Shown: one piece after another, positions 25,078 to 35,297 of the stretch
Numbering within the stretch: the stretch's first letter is position 1
Layout of the letters: every line of letters starts with the position of its first letter
DNA from: Rhizobiales bacterium 62-47
GTDB lineage: Bacteria; Pseudomonadota; Alphaproteobacteria; Rhizobiales; Xanthobacteraceae
Assembly: GCA_001899255.1 (NCBI GenBank)
Contig: MKVX01000018.1
Coordinates: 807,150-871,149 of the forward strand
DNA: 64,000 nt
Direction: 5' to 3'
The notes under the pieces: model-generated
The model's input: the letters and a program-made list of their open reading frames with translations, nothing else
What the model was told of the DNA's origin: nothing
Database searches by the model: none
Translations under genes and position numbers: made by a program

Positions 25078-25935
25078 TCATGAAATTGCAGAAAACCGAT
25101 GAAATTCCTCGCGCAGGCGTTGCGAGATCGGCCCCGGGACACCATCCCCGATAGGACGACTGTCGATGGCTACCACGGGCATGACAATCTGCGAGGCCGA
25201 CGTGACAAACGCCTCGGCCGCCTGTGCGGCCTCGGCCGCGGTAAATGGTCGCTCCTCCAGCTTGATCTGCAGTGCCGCCAGAATTTCCATCAAGACCGCC
25301 CGCGTAATGCCGGACAGGATACCGCTCTCTGCCGAGCGGGTCACGACGCTGCCTTGAGCCGTCACAATCCAGGCATTGCTGGACGAACCCTCGGTCACAT
25401 AGCCCTGCGGATCGACGTACCATGCCTCGTACGCTCCCCGATCGCGTGCGGCCTGCTTGGCCAGCACATTCGGCAGCAGTGACACCGATTTGATGTCGAC
25501 GCGGGGCCAGCGATTCTCCGCGACTGTGATCACAGCGATCCCCTTCGCTGCCGTTGCCTGATTTTTTGCGAAGCTGAGCGAACGTGCCGTCACCACCACG
25601 CTAGGCCGTACCGTTGCCGCCGGAAAACCGTGATCACGCCGCGCGACGCCACGGGTAATCTGCAGGTAGACAATACCGTAGCGAACACGATTGCGGCGCA
25701 CGACCTCACGCATCACCACCTCAAGCGCCGCGAGCGGCATCGGCATCGATATCCGCAATTCGCTAAGCGACCGCTGCAATCGCGCCAGATGGCGTGGCAT
25801 ATCGACCAGCCGTCCACCCCGGATCTCGCAGACTTCGTAGACGCCGTCGGAGAATTGATAGCCCCGGTCTTCGATATTAACGCAGGCCTCGCGCATGTTC
25901 TGGTAAAGGCCGTTAACGTAAGCTATGCGCGACAT
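25078..25935 (-). CDS. dat: D-amino-acid aminotransferase (class IV PLP enzyme)
   Basis: A 285-residue fold-type IV aminotransferase. The start MSRIAYVNGLY and EDRGYQFSDGVYEV, the PLP lysine in DIKSVSLLPNVLAKQ, the YVTEGSSSNAWIV phosphate-binding segment and SGITRAV motif are all conserved. These enzymes interconvert D-alanine and D-glutamate with their keto acids, supplying peptidoglycan. The branched-chain aminotransferase and aminodeoxychorismate lyase families share the fold; the RGVARRDHGFP segment favours D-amino-acid substrates. It lies between ntrX and hfq, 29 bases after ntrX, an arrangement I recognise from Bradyrhizobium relatives. Confidence 0.9.
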   Translation of the reverse strand: MSRIAYVNGLYQNMREACVNIEDRGYQFSDGVYEVCEIRGGRLVDMPRHLARLQRSLSELRISMPMPLAALEVVMREVVRRNRVRYGIVYLQITRGVARRDHGFPAATVRPSVVVTARSLSFAKNQATAAKGIAVITVAENRWPRVDIKSVSLLPNVLAKQAARDRGAYEAWYVDPQGYVTEGSSSNAWIVTAQGSVVTRSAESGILSGITRAVLMEILAALQIKLEERPFTAAEAAQAAEAFVTSASQIVMPVVAIDSRPIGDGVPGPISQRLREEFHRFSAIS

Positions 25936-25964
25936 GAATTTTCCAATTGATTGATCGATGGCAT

Positions 25965-27335
25965 TCAGCCGACGCCGAGAGCTTTTAATTTACGATGCAG
26001 CGCCGACCGCTCCATGCCAACGAATTCGGCGGTGCGCGAAATATTGCCGGAAAACCGGCTGATCTGCGCTATCAGGTAATCGCGCTCGAAGACTTCACGC
26101 GCTTCGCGCAGCGGCAGGCCCATGATGTGCTCGCCGTTGTTGCCGGTCGGCATCGCCGGTACCATCGAGCCAACATCCTGCGGCAGCATATCCGCGGTGA
26201 TAACCGCCTCCGGATCGCCTCCAGCCAGGATCATCACGCGCTCGACGTTGTTGCGCAGCTGTCGAACGTTCCCTGGCCAAACATGCGATTGGAGCACAGC
26301 CATCGCGTCATCGCCGATCTTGCGTTTCGGCAACCCGGTGGTGGCGGAAATCTGATCCATGAAATAGTCGATCAATTCCGGGATATCTTCGCGTCGTTCG
26401 GAGAGTGGCGGAACACGGATCGGCACGACCGATAAGCGGTGATAGAGATCTTCGCGGAATCGTCCGGCGGCGATCTCCTCTTCGAGATTGCGCGCCGTCG
26501 ATGACACGATGCGGACATCGACATGTACCTTGGCCGTGCCGCCGGTCCGCTGAAACGTCTGATCGACCAATACGCGCAGAATCTTGTTCTGCGTCTCGCG
26601 CGGCATGTCGGCAATTTCATCGATGAACAGCGTGCCGCCGTGCGCCTCCTCCAGCGCGCCCGCCTTGCGCGGTTGCTCGCTGTTGGACTGCTCGACGCCA
26701 AACAGTTCTTCTTCCATCCGCTCCGGCGTGATGGCGGCCGCGTTGATGACGACAAAAGGCCCCTCCGCACGTGCCGAAGCATTGTGCAGCGTGCGTGCGG
26801 TCAACTCCTTGCCGGATCCCGACGGGCCGACAATCATGATACGGCTGTTAGCCTTGGCCGCGCGTTCGATCGTCTGACGCAACTGATTCATGCATGCGGA
26901 GCGCCCCGCCAGCGTCGTTGACGTCGGCGCCAGCTGCTTGAGCTCGCGTACCTCGCGCTTCAATCGCGACGTTTCAAGGGCGCGTGTCGCCACCAAAATC
27001 AGGCGGTCCGACTTGAACGGCTTTTCGATAAAATCGTAAGCGCCACGCTTGATCGCCGCGACTGCCGTTTCAATGTTGCCATGGCCGGAAATCATGACCA
27101 CCGGCACCTCGGCATGGTCGCGCTTGATATGTTCAAGCAACTGCAGACCATCGAGCCGACTACCTTGCAGCCAGATATCAAGAAAGACCAAGTTGGGACG
27201 ACGATTGGAGATCTCCGAAAGCGCCTGATCGCTGTCGCGTGCGGTGCGCGTCGTGAATCCTTCGTCTTCGAGGATGCCCGCGACGAGATCGCGGATATCG
27301 GCCTCATCGTCGACAATCAGAATGTCATTTGCCAT
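25965..27335 (-). CDS. ntrX: nitrogen regulatory response regulator NtrX
   Basis: A 456-residue response regulator: receiver domain 1-120 with phospho-acceptor Asp53, AAA+ domain about 140-380 with Walker A GPSGSGKE, and a Fis-type helix-turn-helix at the end (NISRTAEFVGMERSALHRKL). The sigma-54-contacting GAFTGA loop is missing: where NtrC has it, NtrX reads EQSNSEQPRKAG. Alphaproteobacterial NtrX proteins are known to lack it, and likely do not activate sigma-54 RNA polymerase in the usual way. Its start overlaps the end of ntrY by 11 bases, so the partner kinase and regulator are coupled. Confidence 0.95.
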   Translation of the reverse strand: MANDILIVDDEADIRDLVAGILEDEGFTTRTARDSDQALSEISNRRPNLVFLDIWLQGSRLDGLQLLEHIKRDHAEVPVVMISGHGNIETAVAAIKRGAYDFIEKPFKSDRLILVATRALETSRLKREVRELKQLAPTSTTLAGRSACMNQLRQTIERAAKANSRIMIVGPSGSGKELTARTLHNASARAEGPFVVINAAAITPERMEEELFGVEQSNSEQPRKAGALEEAHGGTLFIDEIADMPRETQNKILRVLVDQTFQRTGGTAKVHVDVRIVSSTARNLEEEIAAGRFREDLYHRLSVVPIRVPPLSERREDIPELIDYFMDQISATTGLPKRKIGDDAMAVLQSHVWPGNVRQLRNNVERVMILAGGDPEAVITADMLPQDVGSMVPAMPTGNNGEHIMGLPLREAREVFERDYLIAQISRFSGNISRTAEFVGMERSALHRKLKALGVG

Positions 27336-29634
27336 GCATCACGCCCGTTTTGTTATCGGTGTCTGAGACGTCACCTTTGGTTTCTTGCTCGATTTTGCGG
27401 CCATCGGCGGCTTCGGCATCTTTCGGCTGACCTGAGATCGCGAAGCGCAAGCGCATCCAAGCGCCACGGGCGCCAGGATGGATCGCCGCGGCATCGTTCA
27501 GTTCGATACCGCCGCCATGATCTTCCAGCACGCGTCCGACGATCGCCAAGCCAAGACCGGTGCCCTTCTCGCGCGTCGTGACGTATGGCTCAAGCAACCG
27601 CGAGCGGCTGACATTGGGCAAGCCGATGCCGTTATCGACAACGTCGATGACAACATCGTCATTGTCGCGCGCAACGGTCACTTCAATGCGTCCCTTGGTC
27701 AGAAATTCTTCAGGAACAGCCTCAATTGCCTCGGTCGCATTCTTGATGATGTTGGTGAGCGCCTGCGAAATGAGTCGGCGGTCGAAACGGGCGCGAAGCG
27801 GTTCGTCCTTGATATCGGCTTCGATATCGATATCGGGATGGCCGACGCGCATCAAGAACACCACTTGCCGCACGGTGTCTGCGACATCTTCACCCTCGAT
27901 CACAGGTTTAGGCATGCGTGCGAAGCGCGAGAACTCGTCGACCATGCGACGGATGTCGTCAACCTGCCGCACGATGGTATCCGTGCACTGCTCGAAGATG
28001 GTCTTGTCTTCGACAATGACCTTGCCGAATTTGCGACGGATACGTTCCGCGGAAAGCTGGATCGGTGTCAGCGGATTCTTGATTTCGTGAGCAATGCGGC
28101 GCGCGACGTCGGCCCACGCCGAGGTCCGCTGCGCAGCCACGAGATCCGTGATGTCGTCCAGGGTGATAATATAGCTGTCGCGTGATTGGCTGGTGTGTTC
28201 GGCGCTGACGCGGACTGACAGATTTCGCTCGCGCCCTTCCCTGGTGATGGTAACTTGCCCTTGGACCAGACGCTGCGTTCCCTCGCGCGCCTTTTTCATC
28301 ATGTCATCCAGTTCAGGAACAACATCCGAAAGTGCATGTCCGAGAGTCTCTGACTCCGAATGCCCGATCAGCTTTTCGGCGGATCGATTCAGCACCGCGA
28401 TGTTGCCGAAACCGTCGACGCCGATAATGCCTGCGCTCGCCGATGACAGAACCGCCTCGATGAAACGCCGGCGGCTGTCGATCACGTCGCTAGCGCTGAC
28501 GAGTTCGTCCCGCTGCGTACGCAATTCATGCGTCATCTTGTTGAAGGTTGCGCCAAGTTGGGCGAGATCGCCTTCCGAGCGAAGCACCGGCACCTGAACG
28601 TTGAGATCGCCGGTCGAAACCATATTCGCTGCACCCATCAGCCGGCGAATAGGAGCCACGAGCCAATTGGCAAAATTCAATCCGATCAGCACCGCCGACA
28701 TCAACACGGACAGCGCGATCACCGTAAACATCAAGGCGAAAGCGACCTGGATACCGAGGCGGCGCGACTCGATGTTGGCGTATTCCGCGACGCTGGCCTG
28801 CGTCTGCCGGAGCTGTGCGACGACCCGCGGATCCAGCAACCGTGCGACGTACAGAAAGGTATCGTCGAAGGCGCGCAGGCGGATAACCGCAGCCACATAG
28901 TTGGCTTCCGTGAAGACGGCAATTTGCGGCTCGGCTTCATTGACGTCCTTGAGGAAGTCCGGCGCTGGCGTGGTAAAATCCTGCCGAATTCCAGTTTGTG
29001 CCGACTCGAGGATATTGCGATCCTTGTCGATCAGCATCGCTCCAGGAAGATTGCGTCGTGCCGCACTTTCGGTCAGCAACCGGCGGAATGTCTGCCGATC
29101 CTGATCGTAGAGCGGCCGCGCATGAGCGATGTCGTTGGCCATGCCGATGATGTCGCCGCGAATGAGCTGCGCATGCTCTTGCATGTACGCGTTCGCGACA
29201 TTCAGCGAGTTTTGCACGACAGCGCGCGTCGGCCCCGAAAACAGCCTATCGAGCCCACGGTCGATGGTGACGTTGGCGACGATCGACACCAACACCGCCG
29301 GCAGCACGGCAATGATGGAAAACAGGCTGACGATCTGAACGTGTAGCCGCGCGGCCGCCCTGCCGCGCCGCCGAGCCTGAACAACTTGCCAGACCTCTCG
29401 CCCGATAATGACAACCAGAACGAGAATCGTAGCAATGTTGATCAGCAGGAAGGTGACGACGACATCACTCGTCGGAGCGATCGGCGTCAGACCCGTTAGC
29501 ACCACGAAGGTAAGGAAGGCCGAAAGCAGCGCCAGCCCGATCGCGAACGGCGCCAACAACCTGCGCAGTTGTCGGCCGCGAAGTTCGTCAATCGATGGGT
29601 CGAACGAAGGGGCCGGCGAATCTGCGCTGGTCAT
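27325..29634 (-). CDS. ntrY: membrane histidine kinase NtrY
   Basis: A 769-residue sensor kinase paired with NtrX. It has three N-terminal membrane helices (28-50, 58-80, 100-122), a periplasmic region of about 170 residues, a fourth helix (296-320), a HAMP domain, a PAS domain (387-500), and the kinase core with His516 in HEIKNPLTPIQ. The ATP-binding domain has IIKNATEAI, DNGIGLP and KGTGLGLAI. NtrY is linked to nitrogen and redox sensing in this group. The upstream 210 bases (29635-29844) separate it from the small membrane gene and probably hold an internal promoter. Confidence 0.96.
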   Translation of the reverse strand: MTSADSPAPSFDPSIDELRGRQLRRLLAPFAIGLALLSAFLTFVVLTGLTPIAPTSDVVVTFLLINIATILVLVVIIGREVWQVVQARRRGRAAARLHVQIVSLFSIIAVLPAVLVSIVANVTIDRGLDRLFSGPTRAVVQNSLNVANAYMQEHAQLIRGDIIGMANDIAHARPLYDQDRQTFRRLLTESAARRNLPGAMLIDKDRNILESAQTGIRQDFTTPAPDFLKDVNEAEPQIAVFTEANYVAAVIRLRAFDDTFLYVARLLDPRVVAQLRQTQASVAEYANIESRRLGIQVAFALMFTVIALSVLMSAVLIGLNFANWLVAPIRRLMGAANMVSTGDLNVQVPVLRSEGDLAQLGATFNKMTHELRTQRDELVSASDVIDSRRRFIEAVLSSASAGIIGVDGFGNIAVLNRSAEKLIGHSESETLGHALSDVVPELDDMMKKAREGTQRLVQGQVTITREGRERNLSVRVSAEHTSQSRDSYIITLDDITDLVAAQRTSAWADVARRIAHEIKNPLTPIQLSAERIRRKFGKVIVEDKTIFEQCTDTIVRQVDDIRRMVDEFSRFARMPKPVIEGEDVADTVRQVVFLMRVGHPDIDIEADIKDEPLRARFDRRLISQALTNIIKNATEAIEAVPEEFLTKGRIEVTVARDNDDVVIDVVDNGIGLPNVSRSRLLEPYVTTREKGTGLGLAIVGRVLEDHGGGIELNDAAAIHPGARGAWMRLRFAISGQPKDAEAADGRKIEQETKGDVSDTDNKTGVMHGK

Positions 29635-29844
29635 CGCACATATGTCTGAAATGGGCAGACGAGCACTTTAGGATCGTCAAACTGATGCATTCATACAACA
29701 ATGTTGCTGGAAAGCGACATTTTTGTGATCCGATACATCATGATTCCCGTTTACTGGCGCTCGCCTCATGCCATTCGCGCTATCAGCGAGTGCCCGGGAT
29801 GCGCCAGGCCGCCAGCTGACGGTGCTACGCGGGACAAGGCGCTT

Positions 29845-30102
29845 TCACATCCACCATCGGACTGACCACAACACCACCAGATAGAGTGAGCTAATACCCG
29901 CAGCAAAGATCAACGTCAGCGGCCAAAGGTTCGAACCGTCAAACAATGCGTACAGGCTGAAGAGCAGCGCAGGCACCGTCAAAACCAGAGGCAGCATGGC
30001 CGCTCGACGCCAGCCACCGGACCATCGCATGAGCAACGCTGGTTGGATCACGAAATAGGCTGGCACACTTGCCATGAGCAACATGCCCGCTAATGCATTC
30101 AT
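29845..30102 (-). CDS. small integral membrane protein between ntrC and ntrY
   Basis: An 85-residue hydrophobic protein with three membrane segments (GMLLMASVPAYFVIQPALL, then AAMLPLVLTVPALLFSLYA and LWPLTLIFAAGISSLYLVVL) and short basic loops. No family was recognised. A conserved role in the ntr block is possible but not shown. The ATG at 30102 is preferred to an upstream ATG at 30126. It lies 86 bases downstream of ntrC on the same strand and 210 bases before ntrY, so it might be co-transcribed with ntrC. Confidence 0.65.
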   Translation of the reverse strand: MNALAGMLLMASVPAYFVIQPALLMRWSGGWRRAAMLPLVLTVPALLFSLYALFDGSNLWPLTLIFAAGISSLYLVVLWSVRWWM

Positions 30103-30188
30103 AGTGGCCCTGTCCGTCGGCTTCACGACATCAGGATACCGAGAACCCGGCGGCCACGATATCTCCTTCTAGCCATTGCGGGATGTGG

Positions 30189-31631
30189 CTATCCACCGCT
30201 CCGATAGACCTGAATATCCAGATCTCGGATTTTCTTACGTAGGGTGTTGCGGTTGAGCCCGAGCAGGTCGGCCGCGCGGATCTGGTTGCCACGCGTGGCC
30301 GCCAGGGCCGCTGTCAGCAGCGGCAACTCGATCTCCCGCAGAATCCGATGATAGAGACCCGGCGGCGGCACCCCGTTTGGAAAGCTGGAGAAGTGCGCGG
30401 CAAGGTATCCCTCGACGGCTCCTCCGAGGTTATCGACACCTTGCGTCCCCGCGCTTCCGGGGATCACGGCAGGAATTGCGAGTTCGCCGTCGATGACCGA
30501 CCCGGTGATGACGTCCTGTGGATAAAGCGCGGCCAACCGACGGGCGAGGTTCTCCAACTCCCGGACGTTTCCCGGCCAGCGATGCTGCTTCAATCGCTCG
30601 ATAGCTAGCGCGTCGAGCTTTTTCGGCGGCAACCCATCCTTCTCGGCCAATGCGAAGAAATGCCGGATGAGATCCGGCAAATCCTCGATCCGCTCGCGCA
30701 GCGGCGGCAATCGTAACGGCACCACGTTCAGACGGAAGAACAAATCCTCACGGAACAAGCCCTGCTGGATGAGTATCCGCAGATCCTTGTTACTCGCGGC
30801 AACGATCCGCACATCGGTCTTGATCGGTGTGCGGCCCCCAACCGTAGTGTATTCGCCCTGCTGCAGCACGCGAAGCAGTCGCGTCTGCGCCTCCATGGGC
30901 ATATCGCCGATTTCATCAAGGAATAGCGTGCCGCCTTCAGCCTGCTCGAAGCGGCCGGATGCGCGAGCGTTGGCCCCGGTAAATGCTCCGCGCTCATGTC
31001 CAAACAACTCGGATTCGATGAGATCGCGCGGAATCGCCGCCATGTTTACCGCGACGAACGGACCGTTGCGGCGCTTGCCGTAGTCGTGCAGCGCGCGCGC
31101 TACCAACTCTTTGCCTGTGCCGGATTCACCGGAAATCATTACCGTCAGATCGGTCTGCATCAGTCGCGCGAGAACGCGGTAGATTTCCTGCATCGCAGCG
31201 GAGCGGCCGACTAGCGGAATGGCATCGAATTCAGATTCTTCGTGGCGGCTCGCGACCCGCTCCTTCGGCTCAGCCAGTGCGCGGCCCACGATCGCGATCA
31301 ACTCTTTCAGATCGAACGGCTTGGGCAGATACTCGTACGCGCCGCGCTCCGACGCCCGGATCGCGGTCATGAATGTGTTCTGCGCACTCATCACGACGAC
31401 CGGCAAGTTCGGGCGTAGCTTCTTGATACGCGGCAGCAGATCGAACGCATTTTCGTCTGGCATGACGACATCGGTGATGACAAGATCCCCTTCGCCCTGG
31501 CTGACCCAGCGCCAAAGCGTTGCTGCCGTACCGGTCAAACGCACTTCATAACCCGCTCGCGATAGCGCCTGATTCAGGACTGTTCGGATCGCAGTATCGT
31601 CATCTGCAACAAGGATGCTGCTCGTTGGCAT
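30189..31631 (-). CDS. ntrC: nitrogen regulator NtrC (sigma-54 activator)
   Basis: A 480-residue response regulator: receiver domain with phospho-acceptor Asp in VITDVVMP (residue 54), AAA+ domain with GESGTGKE, the sigma-54-contacting GAFTGA intact ([10 protein letters not shown]), [11 protein letters not shown]alker B, and a Fis helix-turn-helix at the C-terminus ([20 protein letters not shown]). It activates nitrogen-assimilation promoters. The second ATG (31631) is preferred, because GAGG lies seven bases before it but only two before the first ATG (31637). The ribosome-binding site overlaps the ntrB stop, indicating coupling. Confidence 0.96.
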   Translation of the reverse strand: MPTSSILVADDDTAIRTVLNQALSRAGYEVRLTGTAATLWRWVSQGEGDLVITDVVMPDENAFDLLPRIKKLRPNLPVVVMSAQNTFMTAIRASERGAYEYLPKPFDLKELIAIVGRALAEPKERVASRHEESEFDAIPLVGRSAAMQEIYRVLARLMQTDLTVMISGESGTGKELVARALHDYGKRRNGPFVAVNMAAIPRDLIESELFGHERGAFTGANARASGRFEQAEGGTLFLDEIGDMPMEAQTRLLRVLQQGEYTTVGGRTPIKTDVRIVAASNKDLRILIQQGLFREDLFFRLNVVPLRLPPLRERIEDLPDLIRHFFALAEKDGLPPKKLDALAIERLKQHRWPGNVRELENLARRLAALYPQDVITGSVIDGELAIPAVIPGSAGTQGVDNLGGAVEGYLAAHFSSFPNGVPPPGLYHRILREIELPLLTAALAATRGNQIRAADLLGLNRNTLRKKIRDLDIQVYRSGG

Positions 31632-31640
31632 CGCCATTCC

Positions 31641-32813
31641 TCAGCTGAGGTTGTGAGAGAAAGGGGCCGGCGTCTCCGGTCGATCGTCAGTGGTATCGCT
31701 GGTCGTGTTCGCCGTGCTGAACATCGGCAGCAGCACGCGGAACGTGGTTTTACGCGGTTGCGACTCGCACTCGATGATACCGCCGTGATCGCCGACGATC
31801 TTGGCGACCAGCGCCAACCCGAGTCCGCTTCCGGTCTGTTTGGTCGTGACAAATGGATCGAAGAGATTTGGCAACAGGTCTTCCGGGACACCCGAACCGT
31901 TGTCCTTGACGCAGAATTCTAGGGGCAATGATACGCGTGATTTCTTGCCGGGGATCGACAGACGCACGCCCGGACGAAACGCGGTGGTGAGCTGGATTTC
32001 GGCGTCGCGCCCTAAATCGCTTGTGGCTTCAGCGGCGTTCTTCACCAGATTGAGGAAGACCTGAATCAACTGATCCTGGTTGGCGAGGACAGGCGGAAGC
32101 GAGGGGTCGTAATCCTCTATGAACTTCGCATTGCGCGCAAAGCCGGACTGAGCCAATCGCTTGACGTGATCGAGAACGGAATGAATGTTGACCGCGCCGC
32201 GTGCCACCGGCCGCTCGTCGCCGAATACTTCCATGCGATCGACCAGCGTGACGATGCGATCCGCTTCATTGCAGATCAGCTGCGTTAATACGCGATCATC
32301 GACGGAGGCGGCCTGCTCCAGCAACTGCGCAGCGCCGCGAATGCCCGATAGCGGATTCTTGATTTCATGCGCCAGCATGGCGGCGAGCGCGATCACCGAA
32401 CGCGCCGCGCTGCGATGCGTGAGTTGCCTGTCCATCTTGTCCGCAATGCTGCGTGCCTGCAGCATCACCACGATGTAACCGGGACGTTCGGTCAGCGGCG
32501 CGACATGCAAATCCACCTGCCGGTCACCACCGATCCGTGGCGTGCCAAGATCGACGCGGTATTCGTTCACTGGCGATCCGGTGTTGCGCACCTGTTCGAT
32601 CAGCGCGAGCAGCGGACTGCCAAACGGCACCAGTTCTTTCAACGACTGGCGCTTGAGAAACTGCGTCGATATCTCAAAGAACGATTCAGCCGCGATATTG
32701 GCATCGACAATCTTGCCGTCCGGTGCGACCAGCAGGACCGGGTTCGGAAGCGCGTTGAGGATGGCTTCGCTTTCCGACGGTGTCGTCTGGCGCTGTTCAG
32801 CGGCAAGCGTCAT
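31641..32813 (-). CDS. ntrB: nitrogen-sensing histidine kinase NtrB
   Basis: A 390-residue soluble kinase. A PAS domain spans residues 15-125 ([20 protein letters not shown]), the phospho-acceptor His149 lies in [14 protein letters not shown], and the ATP-binding domain has [17 protein letters not shown] and GSGLGLAL. NtrB phosphorylates or dephosphorylates NtrC under PII control. Its ATG overlaps the dusB stop by ATGA and its stop is 9 bases from the preferred ntrC start, so dusB-ntrB-ntrC form one operon. Confidence 0.96.
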   Translation of the reverse strand: MTLAAEQRQTTPSESEAILNALPNPVLLVAPDGKIVDANIAAESFFEISTQFLKRQSLKELVPFGSPLLALIEQVRNTGSPVNEYRVDLGTPRIGGDRQVDLHVAPLTERPGYIVVMLQARSIADKMDRQLTHRSAARSVIALAAMLAHEIKNPLSGIRGAAQLLEQAASVDDRVLTQLICNEADRIVTLVDRMEVFGDERPVARGAVNIHSVLDHVKRLAQSGFARNAKFIEDYDPSLPPVLANQDQLIQVFLNLVKNAAEATSDLGRDAEIQLTTAFRPGVRLSIPGKKSRVSLPLEFCVKDNGSGVPEDLLPNLFDPFVTTKQTGSGLGLALVAKIVGDHGGIIECESQPRKTTFRVLLPMFSTANTTSDTTDDRPETPAPFSHNLS

Positions 32814-33844
32814 GCGGCAGCACTCCAGGAAAATTCATCGAAGGCATCCTTCAAAAAGCGATGCACTTCGGGCGGATTTTCATTGGTCAGAATTTTCTGC
32901 CGCCAGTCCTTGAGAGCGGCGGGCGGCGCGCCACTTTGTTCTGCGGCGACATCCAGTGACCAACCAAGATGTTTGCGTGCGTGCCGCGAGCCGATGCGCA
33001 CGCCGTAATGACTGACGATCTCGTCGTAGAGAGCGCACACATATTCGAATTGCTGCGGCAAGGCGGGTGGCTGTTCGGCAATACCCGTCGCCAGTTGCCG
33101 GCCAATCTGCCCGGGCAGCCAAGGCTGTCCCTGTGCGCCCCGCCCGATCATCACCGCATCAGCGCCCGACGCGGCGAGCGCATCGCGAGCATCTTCATGG
33201 GTCATGATGTCCCCGTTGACGACCAGCGGAACATCGATCGCATCCCGCACGGCGCGAACCGCCTCCCAGTCTGCTTCGCCCTTGTAGAACTGGCAGCGCG
33301 TACGGCCATGCACCGCGATCAACTGCACACCGGCATCTTGTGCGCGACGCGCCAATTCTGGCGCGTTGATCGAGCCATGATCCCAGCCAAGACGCATTTT
33401 CAGAGTTACCGGTACGCGCACGGCGCCAATCGTCGCCTCGATCAGCGTCAACGCATGATCGAGATCGCGCATCAACGCCGAACCGGACTGGCCTCCAGTC
33501 ACATGGCGTGCCGGACAGCCCATGTTAATGTCGATAATGTCCGCGCCTGCGGCTTCCGCGATCCGCGCGCCTTCGGCCATCCAGCGCGTCTCGCAGCCTG
33601 CCAACTGCACGACGTGCGGTCCGATGCCCGTCGCCTCCGCACGCAGCAGCGTCATCGGCCGGCCGCGCGCAAGGTCGTCACTGGCGGTCATTTCTGAAAC
33701 GACTAGCCCCGCTCCGAGGGCTGCCACCTGTCGCCGGAACGGCACGTCAGTGATGCCGGACATCGGCGCCAGCAACACGCGGTTGGCGATTTCGACGCCT
33801 CCGATGGTCAGGCTGTCTGCGGTGGTCGGCACCAATTCGCTCAA
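32810..33844 (-). CDS. dusB: tRNA-dihydrouridine synthase DusB (NifR3)
   Basis: A 344-residue FMN enzyme with a TIM barrel that reduces uridines in tRNA. Conserved segments: [13 protein letters not shown] at the start, the catalytic Cys in [32 protein letters not shown], and VNGDIM with the following [17 protein letters not shown]. It is the first gene of the nifR3-ntrB-ntrC operon, the classic arrangement in Rhodobacter and rhizobia. The start is a TTG at 33844 with GAGAG upstream; a GTG at 33832 is an alternative. Its stop overlaps the ntrB start by 4 bases. Confidence 0.95.
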   Translation of the reverse strand: MSELVPTTADSLTIGGVEIANRVLLAPMSGITDVPFRRQVAALGAGLVVSEMTASDDLARGRPMTLLRAEATGIGPHVVQLAGCETRWMAEGARIAEAAGADIIDINMGCPARHVTGGQSGSALMRDLDHALTLIEATIGAVRVPVTLKMRLGWDHGSINAPELARRAQDAGVQLIAVHGRTRCQFYKGEADWEAVRAVRDAIDVPLVVNGDIMTHEDARDALAASGADAVMIGRGAQGQPWLPGQIGRQLATGIAEQPPALPQQFEYVCALYDEIVSHYGVRIGSRHARKHLGWSLDVAAEQSGAPPAALKDWRQKILTNENPPEVHRFLKDAFDEFSWSAAA

Positions 33845-33889
33845 GAGGCTCTCGCTGGAATTATGAGGTCGCCACTACCGTTCGGGATG

Positions 33890-33905
33890 CGCTCATTAAT
33901 TGAGC
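33890..33905. promoter_or_regulatory. short inverted repeat upstream of dusB-ntrBC
   Basis: GCTCA and TGAGC flank a 5-base TTAAT in the 249-base divergent region between dusB and ispDF. It lies about 47 bases before the dusB start and could be an operator or part of the dusB promoter; no NtrC-type site (TGCACC-N5-GGTGCA) was found. Confidence 0.3.
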
Positions 33906-34093
33906 ATAATCCGAATATGCCTACAGTTTAACCAAACGGCATCATCTTGCAAGTGCAATGCACAATTTTCATTGGATCTATCGGCGACGGCGATATGTGC
34001 ATGAAAAGCTTCTGATCTTTCGGGGTGGCGTGGTAAGGGCTCTCCCATCGAGCCGGGACGGCTCAACCACCAAGCGGACTGACTCCCTCAATC

Positions 34094-35296
34094 ATGACGA
34101 ATCACCATCGGACGGCCGCGATCATTGTTGCAGCGGGGCGTGGGCTCCGCGCCGGCGCTGGCGGCCCCAAGCAATATCGTTCGATCGCTGGCCGCACCGT
34201 CATCGCACGCGCCATGCAGCCGTTTTGCAGCCATCCCGGGCTCATCGCGGTCCAACCGGTGGTCAATCCGGATGACATCGCCATCTTCAACGAAGCCGTC
34301 GGCGGACTGCGATACCAGTCACCGGTCAACGGCGGCGCGACGCGTCAGGCGTCAGTTCATGCCGGTCTCGAAGCCCTCGCCGAGCTCGCCCCCGACATCG
34401 TGCTGATCCATGACGCCGCGCGGCCCTTCGCGAACGAGGCGTTGATCTCCCGGGCCATTGATGCGGCCTCGGCGACTGGCGCTGCCGTGCCGGTCATCCC
34501 CGTGACCGACACGATCAAACAGGTCGGCGCAGGGGGCCACGTCGAGGCAACACCGGATCGTTCACAGCTGCGAATTGCGCAAACGCCACAGGCGTTCCGG
34601 TTCGATGTCATTCTCGATGCTCATCGCCGCGCCGCGCGTGACAAGCGCGACGATTTCACCGATGACGCGGCTCTCGCCGAATGGGCGGGATTGACGGTGG
34701 CGACGTTTGAAGGCGATCCTGTGAATATGAAACTGACGACCCCTGCAGATTTTGACCGCGAAGAAGCTCGCCTCGGCGCAGCACTCGGCGATGTGCGAAC
34801 CGGCATCGGTTACGACGTCCACGCCTTCGGCGAAGGCGATCACGTCATGATCTGCGGCATACGCGTCCCGCACAGCCGCGGCTTTCTCGCGCACTCCGAC
34901 GGCGACGTGGGACTGCATGCGCTGGTCGATGCTATCCTCGGCGCCCTCGCCGATGGCGATATCGGCTCGCACTTTCCGCCGAGCGATCCGCAGTGGAAGG
35001 GCGCGGCTTCCGACCGGTTCCTGACCTACGCCGTCGATCGCGTCACCGCCCGTGGCGGGCAGATTGCGCATTTGGACCTGACGCTGATCTGCGAGCGCCC
35101 CAAAATTGGACCGCTGCGCGAAACGATGCGCGCGCGCGTGGCGGAGATCACGGGTCTACCGTTAGGGCGCGTCGCTGTTAAGGCGACCACCAGCGAACGC
35201 CTCGGCTTCACTGGACGCGAAGAAGGCATCGCGGCAATGGCAACCGCGACAATCCGCCTGCCATGGGGCGATCAAACCAGCGAGCGGAGCAACTGA
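34094..35296 (+). CDS. ispDF: bifunctional 2-C-methyl-D-erythritol 4-phosphate cytidylyltransferase / 2,4-cyclodiphosphate synthase
   Basis: A 400-residue fusion doing two steps of the non-mevalonate isoprenoid pathway. IspD covers residues 1-225 ([16 protein letters not shown] nucleotide-binding loop, HDAARPF). IspF starts at [16 protein letters not shown] (zinc-binding Asp and His), continues with [20 protein letters not shown], and includes the closing [20 protein letters not shown]. The fusion is typical of many alphaproteobacteria. The intermediate kinase IspE is encoded elsewhere. The start ATG at 34094 opens the domain. It is followed one base later by the CinA-like gene, so the two are co-transcribed. 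Confidence 0.97.
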   Translation: MTNHHRTAAIIVAAGRGLRAGAGGPKQYRSIAGRTVIARAMQPFCSHPGLIAVQPVVNPDDIAIFNEAVGGLRYQSPVNGGATRQASVHAGLEALAELAPDIVLIHDAARPFANEALISRAIDAASATGAAVPVIPVTDTIKQVGAGGHVEATPDRSQLRIAQTPQAFRFDVILDAHRRAARDKRDDFTDDAALAEWAGLTVATFEGDPVNMKLTTPADFDREEARLGAALGDVRTGIGYDVHAFGEGDHVMICGIRVPHSRGFLAHSDGDVGLHALVDAILGALADGDIGSHFPPSDPQWKGAASDRFLTYAVDRVTARGGQIAHLDLTLICERPKIGPLRETMRARVAEITGLPLGRVAVKATTSERLGFTGREEGIAAMATATIRLPWGDQTSERSN

Positions 35297-35297
35297 C

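Noticed and set aside
33845..34093. NtrC-binding sites in the dusB-ispDF divergent region
   Set aside because: No TGCACC-N5-GGTGCA-like sequence was found; only a short unrelated inverted repeat is present.
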